Shown in pieces: positions 9,039 through 18,503 of a DNA stretch of 64,000 nt. The stretch lies in assembly GCA_002695025.1 (NCBI GenBank), contig NZNV01000017.1:558001-622000 (forward strand). Reading direction: 5' to 3'. Numbering within the stretch: the first letter of the stretch is position 1; each line of letters opens with the position of its first letter. The notes beneath the pieces are model-generated. The model saw nothing but the letters and a program-made list of their open reading frames with translations, had not been told where the DNA came from and ran no database searches. The position numbers and the translations under genes were made by a program. This DNA is from Owenweeksia sp. GTDB taxonomy: Bacteria; Bacteroidota; Bacteroidia; Flavobacteriales; Schleiferiaceae.

Positions 9039-9071
9039 TCTAATATTATTAGAACTCTAACAAAATTAGAA
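9039..9071 (-). promoter_or_regulatory. tandem palindromic operator-like boxes upstream of dinB-dnaE2
   Basis: Two 16-nt boxes lie head to tail with one base between them. On the minus strand they read TTCTAATTTTGTTAGA (9056-9071) and TTCTAATAATATTAGA (9039-9054). Both fit TTCTAA-N5-TTAGA, a dyad of TCTAA and TTAGA with identical spacing, and the period is 17 nt. They lie between the best promoter box and the start codon, which is where a repressor would block transcription. The likely role is DNA-damage control of the translesion operon; the regulator is not in the window. Confidence 0.65.
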
Positions 9072-9086
9072 ATAAAACAGAAAGCA

Positions 9087-9113
9087 CAAAAGTATTTTAC
9101 CCTCAGAAAGGGT
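9087..9113 (-). promoter_or_regulatory. candidate dinB promoter with inverted repeat in its spacer
   Basis: The minus strand reads TACTTTTG at 9087-9094, an exact match to TAnnTTTG. A T-run lies about 20 nt upstream instead of a clear -33 TTG. The spacer contains an inverted repeat ACCCT-N5-AGGGT (9099-9113), either a second operator or a weak terminator for the preceding efflux operon. Confidence 0.5.
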
Positions 9114-9188
9114 GAAAAAAATTCATTGGTCTGTAAATGAGCTTACTATTTTTTCAACTCAGGGAAAAAGGAGATTTGGGGAGGTAGC

Positions 9189-10652
9189 TTAGTAATCGTA
9201 GATTATAGGGCGCTGATTTACAAAGTCATAGAGTGTAAGCCTGCGCACGGTATAGTAAGAAGCCCAGTAGGATCGGAGGGCGCCCAGATAGCTTTTGCGG
9301 GCACTGTCTTTCTCACTTTGTGCCAGGTTAAGATCGGTAATGCTGATCTTACCGGTAAGGTAACGCTGCTTGGTTACCTCGTAACGTTTTTGGGCTACGG
9401 TATCGGCTTTAGCGGCTATTTCCAACTGAGCCAGTTGCATATTAAAGCGCATTACCTGCAGATATACTTCCTGCTCAAAATTCACCTCGTCCTGTTGTAC
9501 GTTCACTTCCACGAGATCGCGGTTAGCCTTGGCCCTGCGTACCTGTGCCTTGGCGTTTCCCCAATCTACAATAGGTATGCTAATGCCCACCGATACCCGG
9601 TTTTGCTGGGAAAAGGGTGATAGGTATACCTGTTCAAAGTCATTATCCTGTTTATTGAGCCCGAAGTTGGCCTGCAGGTTAAAATTATACCCGCTCTGTC
9701 CACGGGCGGCAGCCACAGCCTGTTCGGCTTCCAGCCTGCGCCTCCTGAATTCCAATACTGCCTGGCGGTTATTACGTGCTTCTTCCAATGCACGGTCTAC
9801 CGGGATCTCTACCGTAGGCACATCGGTGGGGATGGATAACTTAAGGTCAGTATCGGTAGGAATGCCCAGGTAACGTTTGAGGTCCTGGGTGGCGATTTCA
9901 TAATTAAGGTTGGCCGAGCGCAGGGAGTTGCGGGCGTTCAAGAGGTTGAGTTCTATCTGCAGCAAATCGTTCTCCGCTATCTTCCCTAGGTTGTAACGGC
10001 CTTTGGATATTTGGTAGAGCGTATCGTTATTGGATACGTTGAACATAGCGATCTGCCAGTTGATGGAAGCCTCCAATGCGTTAAAATACAGTTCTGTAGC
10101 CTCGGCTGAGATGCTTTCCATATCCTCATGGAAAGCGCGTTGCGATTCCTTGTATACGATGGGTTGAATACGGTTATTCCACTTCAGTTCATTGTACAGC
10201 ATCATAGGCTGTGAGTAGTTGAGCGAAACCGGTACCGAGAAGTAATCCAGCCTGCGCACGGGATTGTAAATATCCGTACGCTGCAGGGAAGAGGATACGG
10301 AGAAGTTACCTCCCGTAAGCAATACCCGCTGATTAAGAGACAGTGAGGCATCCAGCAACAACTGCTCGCTCTGCGGAAAAGCGTAGGTTCCATCATCCTG
10401 TAAAACCCGTGCTATGGATTTGCTGTACTCGGGTAAGGTTCCATTCAGGCGTAACTGGGGCATATTGGATGCCCGGAACTGGCGAAAGTTCCAGTATTCA
10501 TTCTCGGCCTGGTTTACTGCGCGGTAGTAGGAGGGAGATTTTTCTTTGGCGCGTTGTATGGTTTCCTTCAACGAAAGCGACTCTGTCTGCTCCTGCGCTA
10601 CAGACGAAAGACAGGCTAATCCAAATAAAAAGAGCAGGATGATTTTATTCAT
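9189..10652 (-). CDS. TolC family outer-membrane efflux protein
   Basis: The mature protein is about 470 aa after the signal peptide MNKIILLFLFGLACLSSVAQ. I place the start at 10652, where the ATG overlaps the TAA of the permease gene (TTATGAATAA). An in-frame ATG at 10667 adds only MNPCV and spoils the signal peptide. The frame shows the TolC/OEP pattern of two similar halves: long amphipathic helices rich in A, L, E and R (for example NDLLQIELNLLNARNSLRSA, then later ITDLNLAQSEKDSARKSYLGAL) and short beta stretches (VSVGISIPIVDWG). It supplies the outer-membrane tunnel for the adaptor and permease encoded just upstream, in adaptor-permease-TolC order. No clear terminator follows. Confidence 0.92.
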   Translation of the reverse strand: MNKIILLFLFGLACLSSVAQEQTESLSLKETIQRAKEKSPSYYRAVNQAENEYWNFRQFRASNMPQLRLNGTLPEYSKSIARVLQDDGTYAFPQSEQLLLDASLSLNQRVLLTGGNFSVSSSLQRTDIYNPVRRLDYFSVPVSLNYSQPMMLYNELKWNNRIQPIVYKESQRAFHEDMESISAEATELYFNALEASINWQIAMFNVSNNDTLYQISKGRYNLGKIAENDLLQIELNLLNARNSLRSANLNYEIATQDLKRYLGIPTDTDLKLSIPTDVPTVEIPVDRALEEARNNRQAVLEFRRRRLEAEQAVAAARGQSGYNFNLQANFGLNKQDNDFEQVYLSPFSQQNRVSVGISIPIVDWGNAKAQVRRAKANRDLVEVNVQQDEVNFEQEVYLQVMRFNMQLAQLEIAAKADTVAQKRYEVTKQRYLTGKISITDLNLAQSEKDSARKSYLGALRSYWASYYTVRRLTLYDFVNQRPIIYDY

Positions 10653-11988
10653 AACGCAGGGATTCAACGGGGTTTTGCATGGCTGCCCTCCGGGCCGGTG
10701 AGAGTCCGAAGATGAGGCCCGTGGCCGAGGCTACACCAAAGGAAATGAAAATAGCAAAGGGCGATACCAGGGTTTTGATATCCGTAAATTCGGAGATGAG
10801 GTAGGAGGCAGCAACTCCCAACACAATGCCTATTACCCCGCCACTGAGGCTGATCAGCAAGGCCTCAAATAAAAACTGGCTGATAATGTCGTTCTTTTTG
10901 GCCCCTATGGCCAGACGGGTACCGATCTCACGGGTGCGCTCCAGAACGGAGGCCAGCATAATGTTCATAATACCAATACCGCCTACCAACAGTGAAATAC
11001 CGGCAATGGCGCTCAATACAATGTTGAAGATGTCCTTGGTTTTTTGTTGTTGTTCCAGCAATTGCTGGGGGATGGTGATCTCAAAGTCCACCACATTATT
11101 GTGCTTACGCTTCAGCATACGGCTGATCACTTCTGCACTGGCGTTGAGAAATTCACTCTTATCTACCTGTACCACCATGCGGTCTATCTGGTGATAATTA
11201 AAAGTGGAGGAACTCTCTTCCTCCTCATCATCGGATGATCCGCGCCTTTGCTTTTCCCCGGCCAGTAGCAGGGCACGGTTCTTATAGCGTATGAGTACCG
11301 TTTGTATAGGAGCATAAATATCCATGTTGTAATCGCGGATACCCAGGTTATCAATGGCTTTCTGTGAAATGCTCTTTTCTTCCGTCACCCCGATTACGGT
11401 AAGCCATTGGTTGCCCACTTTCAGCTCTTTGCCAATGGGATCGTCACCCGTAAAGAATTTCTTCTGCACCCCGTTGCCGATAATACATACGGCTTCGGCA
11501 TTTTCCAGTTGTAAAGCTGAGAAGTACTGCCCTTTGCGGATGTGGATATTGGAAATGTCAAAAAAGGAAGGCGTAACCCCGATGAGTTTGGCACTACGCT
11601 GCTTACCCTGGTTAATAACAAAGGTTTCGATGATGATCTCGGGACTGATGCCGGATACCTGGGGGATAATAGTTTGTATGCTGTGTACATCCTTTAGGTC
11701 GAGGCCCTTGGAGAATTTCTTTTCTGCCGCTATCCGGGTTTCTTCACCTACTTCACCTTCTTCCTGTTCTATTACCGGACGGATCTCTATGTTATTCACC
11801 CCAACCAGTTCGATCTGGCTGAGTATTTCCTCCTTGGCTCCCTTGCCAATGGCCAGCATGGTGATAACGGCCGCCACGCCAAATATGATCCCCAGGGCCG
11901 TCAGTATGGAGCGTACCTGGTTGGCGCGGATAGCATCAAAGGCTATCTTCAGGTTGATGAGACTCCGTTCACTCCACAGGAATTTCAT
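10645..11988 (-). CDS. MacB-like ABC transporter permease
   Basis: A 447-aa permease. A cytoplasmic start leads into TM1 (NQVRSILTALGIIFGVAAVITMLAIGKG), followed by a large periplasmic MacB-PCD domain of about 220 residues and three C-terminal FtsX-type helices (ISLLVGGIGIMNIMLASVLERTREIGTRLAIGA, LISLSGGVIGIVLGVAASYLI, FAIFISFGVASATGLIFGLSPA). The N-terminal ATPase domain of true MacB is absent, and no ATPase gene lies in the operon. It must therefore use an ATP-binding protein encoded elsewhere. It overlaps the adaptor gene by 4 nt (ATGA type). Substrates of such systems include macrolides, lipopeptides and siderophores; none can be chosen here. Confidence 0.92.
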   Translation of the reverse strand: MKFLWSERSLINLKIAFDAIRANQVRSILTALGIIFGVAAVITMLAIGKGAKEEILSQIELVGVNNIEIRPVIEQEEGEVGEETRIAAEKKFSKGLDLKDVHSIQTIIPQVSGISPEIIIETFVINQGKQRSAKLIGVTPSFFDISNIHIRKGQYFSALQLENAEAVCIIGNGVQKKFFTGDDPIGKELKVGNQWLTVIGVTEEKSISQKAIDNLGIRDYNMDIYAPIQTVLIRYKNRALLLAGEKQRRGSSDDEEEESSSTFNYHQIDRMVVQVDKSEFLNASAEVISRMLKRKHNNVVDFEITIPQQLLEQQQKTKDIFNIVLSAIAGISLLVGGIGIMNIMLASVLERTREIGTRLAIGAKKNDIISQFLFEALLISLSGGVIGIVLGVAASYLISEFTDIKTLVSPFAIFISFGVASATGLIFGLSPARRAAMQNPVESLRYE

Positions 11989-13250
11989 GGGCGGGCGCTC
12001 GCTGAAGCAGTTAAGGTCTGGATTTCCTGGGTACGGGCAGAAGCTGGTTCGGAAAGGTATACTTCATCCCCTTCCTGAATACCTTCTTCTATGATCACAA
12101 ATTCATCGTTGGCTACTCCCAGCCTTACTTCTTTTTTAGTCACGCTAACTCCGTTCTTTAAATACACAAAGCTCACATTGTCAGAGGCGTAAACCGCTTC
12201 CAGAGGGATTTGCAGGACTTTGGGTATCTCATTAGTGAGTATCTGATTGCTGGTAGTCATCCCCGGGCGGTAGGTAGAATCGCTTTCGTTCACCGAGATC
12301 TCCACTTCAAAAACCTTGGTATCCGCTCCTTTACGGGTTTCTCCCACGTTGGCCACTTTGGTTACGGTTCCGCTGAGCTGTATATCGGGAAAGGCATCCA
12401 GGCCCAACACCACTTTTTGTCCGGTTTTAACCTTACGGATATCTACTTCGTTGATATAGGTTTTGGACAGCATCTCGCTGAGGTCGGGGAGGGTGGCTAC
12501 AGCAGGATCCCAGGGCGAAATGGTGGAACCTGTTTTGCGTTTATCACCGTCCCATTCGCGTTTGTAAATCACCATACCTGTTTTTGGGGCTTTAATGGTA
12601 AACTGACCCATAAGTTCCTGCAATTTTTCCAGCCGGTTCTTTTTTTGCTGGAGTTCGGCTCCCGCTTCCACCATCTTGGCCGTACTTTGTCTTTTCTTGA
12701 TACTGTAGTTCTCCTTGGCCTGTTCCAGGTCCTGCTCCAGTTTTTCCAGATCCAGTTTCAGGCGTTGTATGGTGGCGGGGGGTTCGTAGGCACTTTGTTC
12801 CAGTTCAATTCCTTTCTGTTTGATCTGGAAGGCCAGGTTGGCCAGTTCATTGCGTTTTTCGCGCAGGGTAAGAGAGGTATCCAGTTTAGTTTGGGTATAC
12901 TGGCTTTCCGCTTTTTCCAGTTCTACCATCACATCATTGATCTTGGTATTGATGTCTGATTTATCGAGGCTGCATACAAAGTCGCCTTCCTCTACATAGG
13001 AACCTTCAGGTATGATTTCAGATATCTGCACATTATACAAGCCGTAACGTTGCAGGCCATTAGGCCCCAAAATATCTTCTGAGTTCTTGGCGATCAATTC
13101 ACCGGAGCTTACCACAAGGTCTTGGAAATCATCAACAAAGGCCGTAGCGGTAATTTCCTTTTCCTCCTCGCTGTCACCGGAAAAAGACCAGGCCAGTACG
13201 ATCAGTGCGATTACGGCAACAATAATGAAAGGAAGGTATTTTTTATTCAT
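11985..13250 (-). CDS. efflux periplasmic adaptor (HlyD/MacA family)
   Basis: A 421-aa adaptor with one N-terminal membrane anchor (KYLPFIIVAVIALIVLAWSFSG). The lipoyl-like half motif GSYVEEGDFVCSLDKSDI and a long alpha hairpin rich in K, E, Q and L (about residues 100-215) come next. The second lipoyl half (IKAPKTGMVIYKREWDGDKRK) and the beta-barrel and membrane-proximal domains (GQKVVLGLDAFPDIQLSGTVTKVANVG) follow. The hairpin is expected to dock on TolC and the base on the permease. It is the first gene of the three-gene efflux operon, with a promoter-like box 48 nt upstream. Confidence 0.92.
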   Translation of the reverse strand: MNKKYLPFIIVAVIALIVLAWSFSGDSEEEKEITATAFVDDFQDLVVSSGELIAKNSEDILGPNGLQRYGLYNVQISEIIPEGSYVEEGDFVCSLDKSDINTKINDVMVELEKAESQYTQTKLDTSLTLREKRNELANLAFQIKQKGIELEQSAYEPPATIQRLKLDLEKLEQDLEQAKENYSIKKRQSTAKMVEAGAELQQKKNRLEKLQELMGQFTIKAPKTGMVIYKREWDGDKRKTGSTISPWDPAVATLPDLSEMLSKTYINEVDIRKVKTGQKVVLGLDAFPDIQLSGTVTKVANVGETRKGADTKVFEVEISVNESDSTYRPGMTTSNQILTNEIPKVLQIPLEAVYASDNVSFVYLKNGVSVTKKEVRLGVANDEFVIIEEGIQEGDEVYLSEPASARTQEIQTLTASASARP

Positions 13251-13297
13251 GTCCCTGGGTCAAAGTTTATGGGAGAGGCTAATATAAATTTTTGATG

Positions 13298-13305
13298 CAA
13301 ATTTA
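13298..13305 (-). promoter_or_regulatory. candidate -7 box of the efflux operon
   Basis: The minus strand reads TAAATTTG, an exact TAnnTTTG match, 48 nt before the adaptor ATG. The nearest upstream TTG (in TTTTTG) is only 14 nt away, closer than usual, so the -33 element is uncertain. The rest of the 13251-13390 gap is A/T-rich with nothing else recognisable. Confidence 0.4.
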
Positions 13306-13390
13306 AGGGGTGCTTCATTCAAAAAGCCCTTGTTTTAACAGTCTTTACAATAGAATTAACAAAATTCACAAAGAAAAATTGTGCAAACTT

Positions 13391-13735
13391 TCAACGGTAA
13401 AGAGAGGCCCAGTAGATGAGGATCAGCTGCATAGGAAGCCTTAAAATGAGTAACCATGTTGGCAGGCCCAAACGTGCCTTGTGTTCAACGAGTTGGTAGA
13501 TGTTGGCAGGAAAAACAAGGATCAAAAGGATCATAATACCCCATGCTGCTGCCGGGCGCAGTTGCGGAAACCAAAGGCTGGCACCTAAAACTATTTCGGC
13601 CACTCCACTCCCTAAAACTACAGCTTTGGGCCATGGAATAAAAGGAGGAACAATGCGCTGGTAAATCCGGGGAATACTAAAATGGGTGATGCCGGCTGCT
13701 ATGTACAGCAGCGACATGATGTATAAATCGGGCAT
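13391..13735 (-). CDS. DoxX-like four-helix membrane protein
   Basis: A 114-aa, very hydrophobic protein with four predicted membrane helices: LYIMSLLYIAAGITHF, AVVLGSGVAEIVLGASLW, AWGIMILLILVFPANIYQL and WLLILRLPMQLILIYWASL. The helix-1 motif AGITHF and the GVAEIVLG segment resemble DoxX-like proteins. The function of these small DoxX-like proteins is not settled; relatives have been tied to thiosulfate:quinone oxidoreductase and oxidative stress. It begins one nucleotide after the stop of the ThuA gene, so it is almost certainly co-transcribed with it. Confidence 0.8.
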   Translation of the reverse strand: MPDLYIMSLLYIAAGITHFSIPRIYQRIVPPFIPWPKAVVLGSGVAEIVLGASLWFPQLRPAAAWGIMILLILVFPANIYQLVEHKARLGLPTWLLILRLPMQLILIYWASLYR

Positions 13736-13736
13736 T

Positions 13737-14774
13737 TCAATTCTTTACAAACCGGATCCTTTTCACCTGCCTGGGGGCCGTAACAACCAAAAAATAGTCT
13801 CCTGAACTTAGCTGTCCCACATTTAGGATGCGGAGGTCTTTATCATACTTGTTGATAAGCATAACCCGCACTCCTGAGGAGTTGAGTATCTCTACGTTTA
13901 CCCAGTCTTTGGGTAGGTTTTCCAGGATAAGTTCTTCATCAACCGGTATGGGGTATAAGTCAAACAGCTTTTTATCAAAGCGGTTTCCCTTGCTTAAAGA
14001 GCCATCGGTTGCCCAAAGTATAGCATCACGTATCAGGTTGTGAAAAGCCGTGTCACCAGTGTAATTGCTGTTATCATGCCCCAGGGCCGTATAAAAAACC
14101 GTTCCGCCTTCCGGTAATACGCGGTACCAGGCCATAGGCCGTATACTGTCATAAGGATTGGTTTGTCCGTTGGGACCTACCGTGGCCTCTACCTTTAATA
14201 AGGGAACATTATCCGAATTATAATAACCATTTCCCCAGTAGTAATATTCCTCGGCTTTTATCCAGGGAGAAGGCAGATTTTCGGTTATCTCGTTAAAACC
14301 TATCACGGTCATCTCATAAGTAGGGGTGCCCGTTACGTGATGGGGGTTGGCTTGTACACTGGCCCCCAGCGTTTCCGCATACCAGTCCCAGCTACCGGTA
14401 TTGGAGCCGTTGGCGGAGGAATGCCGGTACGTATCAGAGGCAGAATGGATCCCCATCAGGGAGCCGCCTTGTTGCACGTATGCTTCCAGGTTGGCTCTTT
14501 GCAGGGAATCCAGAATAGCATCACCGGAAGTGTTGGCAAAAACCACGGCCGCATACTCAGATAAACCGGTAAGCGTGTTGAAAGCGTCTCCGGTTTGATC
14601 ATCATCCACCATAAAATTGTTCTTGCTGCCCATAGTCTGGAACATGGCCAGGGAATTCTGGCGTGTATTGTGATCAAAGCCCGAGGTTTCAGTGTAGTGG
14701 AGTATCCTGAAGGCGGGTTGGGCCAAAGCCAGGTGGATAAGAAGAGCGAAAAGCAGGGTAAAAGGTGTTTTCAT
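13737..14774 (-). CDS. ThuA domain protein with T9SS type A sorting domain
   Basis: A 345-aa exported protein. Signal peptide (MKTPFTLLFALLIHLALAQ) is followed by a ThuA domain of about 230 residues (ILHYTETSGFDHNTR, GGSLMGIHSASDTY, MAWYRVLPEGGTVFYTALGHDN, AILWATDG). The last 75 residues are a T9SS C-terminal sorting domain (FDLYPIPVDEELILENL ... LSSGDYFLVVTAPRQVKRIRFVKN). ThuA domains have a class I glutamine-amidotransferase-like fold and occur in secreted sugar-utilisation proteins of Bacteroidota; the reaction here is unknown. It should be cleaved and exported to the surface or medium. A 13-nt palindrome lies 23 nt upstream of the ATG. Confidence 0.88.
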   Translation of the reverse strand: MKTPFTLLFALLIHLALAQPAFRILHYTETSGFDHNTRQNSLAMFQTMGSKNNFMVDDDQTGDAFNTLTGLSEYAAVVFANTSGDAILDSLQRANLEAYVQQGGSLMGIHSASDTYRHSSANGSNTGSWDWYAETLGASVQANPHHVTGTPTYEMTVIGFNEITENLPSPWIKAEEYYYWGNGYYNSDNVPLLKVEATVGPNGQTNPYDSIRPMAWYRVLPEGGTVFYTALGHDNSNYTGDTAFHNLIRDAILWATDGSLSKGNRFDKKLFDLYPIPVDEELILENLPKDWVNVEILNSSGVRVMLINKYDKDLRILNVGQLSSGDYFLVVTAPRQVKRIRFVKN

Positions 14775-14796
14775 AACGGGAGCTTTATATAGTAAC

Positions 14797-14809
14797 TCAT
14801 AAGTTATGA
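14797..14809. promoter_or_regulatory. 13-nt palindrome upstream of the ThuA gene
   Basis: TCATAAGTTATGA is a perfect palindrome with 6-nt arms around one base. It lies in the 60-nt gap between ppa and the ThuA gene, close enough to the start to be an operator. Short A/T-rich palindromes also arise by chance. Confidence 0.3.
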
Positions 14810-14834
14810 AATTGATTATAAGCCAAAGGATGGC

Positions 14835-15380
14835 CTATAAAGTGGGAGCAATTTCACGGGCATAAAGATCCAGGGCTTCCCGCAGGATATGCATGGCTGT
14901 TGATTTATCCTGGAACTCTTCCACGATCACTTCTTTATTTTCGAGTTTTTTATAGTCTTCAAAAAAGCTGCGCAATTCGCGAATGGTGTGTTCCGGGAGT
15001 TCGGAAATATCCTCAAAATGGTTTACGGCCGGGTCACCCGCTGCTACGGCAATGATCTTGTCATCGGCCTCGCCATTGTCCAGCATCCACATTACTCCTA
15101 TGATCTTAGCATGGACCAGGCAAAGTGGGGTCACTTCAATCTGTGACATAATGAGGATATCCAAAGGGTCTTTATCGTCACAGTAGGTTTGCGGAATAAA
15201 GCCGTAGTTGGCAGGGTAGTACATGGCTGAGTAAAGCACCCGGTCCAGCTTCAGCAGGCCGCTCTCTTTATCCAGCTCATACTTGGCCCGGCTTTGTTTG
15301 GGGATCTCTATAATACCGTTGATGAAACCTTGTTCGTCATAAGCCGTAGCCGTATGATGCCAGGGGTTGAAATAGCGCAT
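14835..15380 (-). CDS. ppa: inorganic pyrophosphatase (family I)
   Basis: A 181-aa soluble family I pyrophosphatase, which hydrolyses PPi to two phosphates and drives biosynthetic reactions. Visible active-site elements are the substrate-binding segment [17 protein letters not shown] (about 26-42), [24 protein letters not shown] (metal-binding aspartates in DDKDPLD) and [12 protein letters not shown] (about 100-111). It starts 1 nt after the stop of the M15 peptidase gene, indicating a two-gene operon. Confidence 0.93.
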   Translation of the reverse strand: MRYFNPWHHTATAYDEQGFINGIIEIPKQSRAKYELDKESGLLKLDRVLYSAMYYPANYGFIPQTYCDDKDPLDILIMSQIEVTPLCLVHAKIIGVMWMLDNGEADDKIIAVAAGDPAVNHFEDISELPEHTIRELRSFFEDYKKLENKEVIVEEFQDKSTAMHILREALDLYAREIAPTL

Positions 15381-15381
15381 T

Positions 15382-16092
15382 TTAATAGTTTAAAAAGGAT
15401 TCCGGAACTTCTATTCCGGTTACATAATTGTTGATCACATCCAGTTGACGGGCGTACTGGCTACCATGAAAACCACGTATGTCGTCATACCTAATGATGT
15501 GGGTATAGGCTCTTTGCATACGGCTGGCCAGCGGATAATAGCTCCAGTGCCATTTTTCTTCGCGGTAACCCGCATCCCGGTATGCGTTAAAAGCGGTATA
15601 AGGTTGAAAGAAGCCGTACTTATGAGCGTTGGCTTGCAGCCATTGGTACACCTTTAAACCTTCCCCACTTTCAAAATAGGAGTTATTAAGGTTGTTAAGG
15701 TCGAAGTCGGTACCCCAGTGGTGGCGGCTGGTGCCCGGCATGCTGCTGTATTGCAAAATACGTTCGGCCCGCGTTTCTTCGGCACCACCAAAGTTACTCC
15801 ACTTATTGTTCCATATACCTTCCTGATAGTTTTTGTTGCGGGTGGCGGAGATGATCACCAGGTTAATATCGTCCCGCCTGGCATCTTTCCACATATCCTT
15901 AAAAGCATCGTACACTTCTTCACGGAGGTAAGCTTCTTCCTTGGTAGTGTACTTGCTGCGCAGCTCTTCAAAATCATCGTGTCGGGCAGGGTTAAAATCA
16001 CCGATCAGTTCGGCTTTGGTATACACCGGTTTGTCTTTTACCGGGGATGGGGTAAACATAAAAGACAGGAGGATCAGGAAAGTGTATTTCAT
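15382..16092 (-). CDS. M15 family (VanY-type) metallopeptidase
   Basis: A 236-aa protein with a short hydrophobic N-terminus ([16 protein letters not shown]), probably a signal peptide. The zinc-peptidase motifs are present: [11 protein letters not shown] (about 122-132, the SxHxxGxAxD-type motif with His and Asp ligands) and EKWHWSY (about 178-184, the ExxH motif). The family are D,D- or L,D-carboxypeptidases that trim peptidoglycan stem peptides, and a periplasmic or envelope site is expected. It is the first gene of an operon with ppa, just downstream of the icd terminator. Confidence 0.88.
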   Translation of the reverse strand: MKYTFLILLSFMFTPSPVKDKPVYTKAELIGDFNPARHDDFEELRSKYTTKEEAYLREEVYDAFKDMWKDARRDDINLVIISATRNKNYQEGIWNNKWSNFGGAEETRAERILQYSSMPGTSRHHWGTDFDLNNLNNSYFESGEGLKVYQWLQANAHKYGFFQPYTAFNAYRDAGYREEKWHWSYYPLASRMQRAYTHIIRYDDIRGFHGSQYARQLDVINNYVTGIEVPESFLNY

Positions 16093-16108
16093 AAAGCGGT
16101 AAAATTAA

Positions 16109-16134
16109 AAAACCCGGCATCACAGCCGGGTTTT
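16109..16134 (-). terminator. intrinsic terminator of icd
   Basis: The 10-bp inverted repeat AAAACCCGGC / GCCGGGTTTT has a 6-nt loop and, on the minus strand, continues into TTTTTTAATTTT. It lies 24 nt after the icd stop and separates icd from the M15-ppa operon. Confidence 0.85.
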
Positions 16135-16157
16135 AAGTGCTTATATTTTAAACTCTG

Positions 16158-18416
<2,259 letters not shown>

Positions 18417-18437
18417 TTACCTGGTATATAATGCAGG

Positions 18438-18465
18438 TAAAACTAATACGCTGAAATTTTTTCAA
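18438..18465 (-). promoter_or_regulatory. candidate icd promoter
   Basis: The minus strand has TTG (18463-18465), a 17-nt spacer and TAGTTTTA (18438-18445, 7 of 8 to TAnnTTTG), 43 nt before the icd ATG. A further exact match, TATTTTTG, lies upstream near 18473-18480. Confidence 0.4.
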
Positions 18466-18503
18466 GGGATGGCAAAAATAACAACTCTGATGTGAAGAAT
18501 TGT

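Noticed and set aside
11354-12094. 246-aa plus-strand frame opposite the permease gene
   Set aside because: Antisense to an intact MacB-like permease and without family features.
12210-12959. 249-aa plus-strand frame opposite the adaptor gene
   Set aside because: F- and Q-rich sequence is the reverse of the K/E/Q-rich hairpin of the adaptor.
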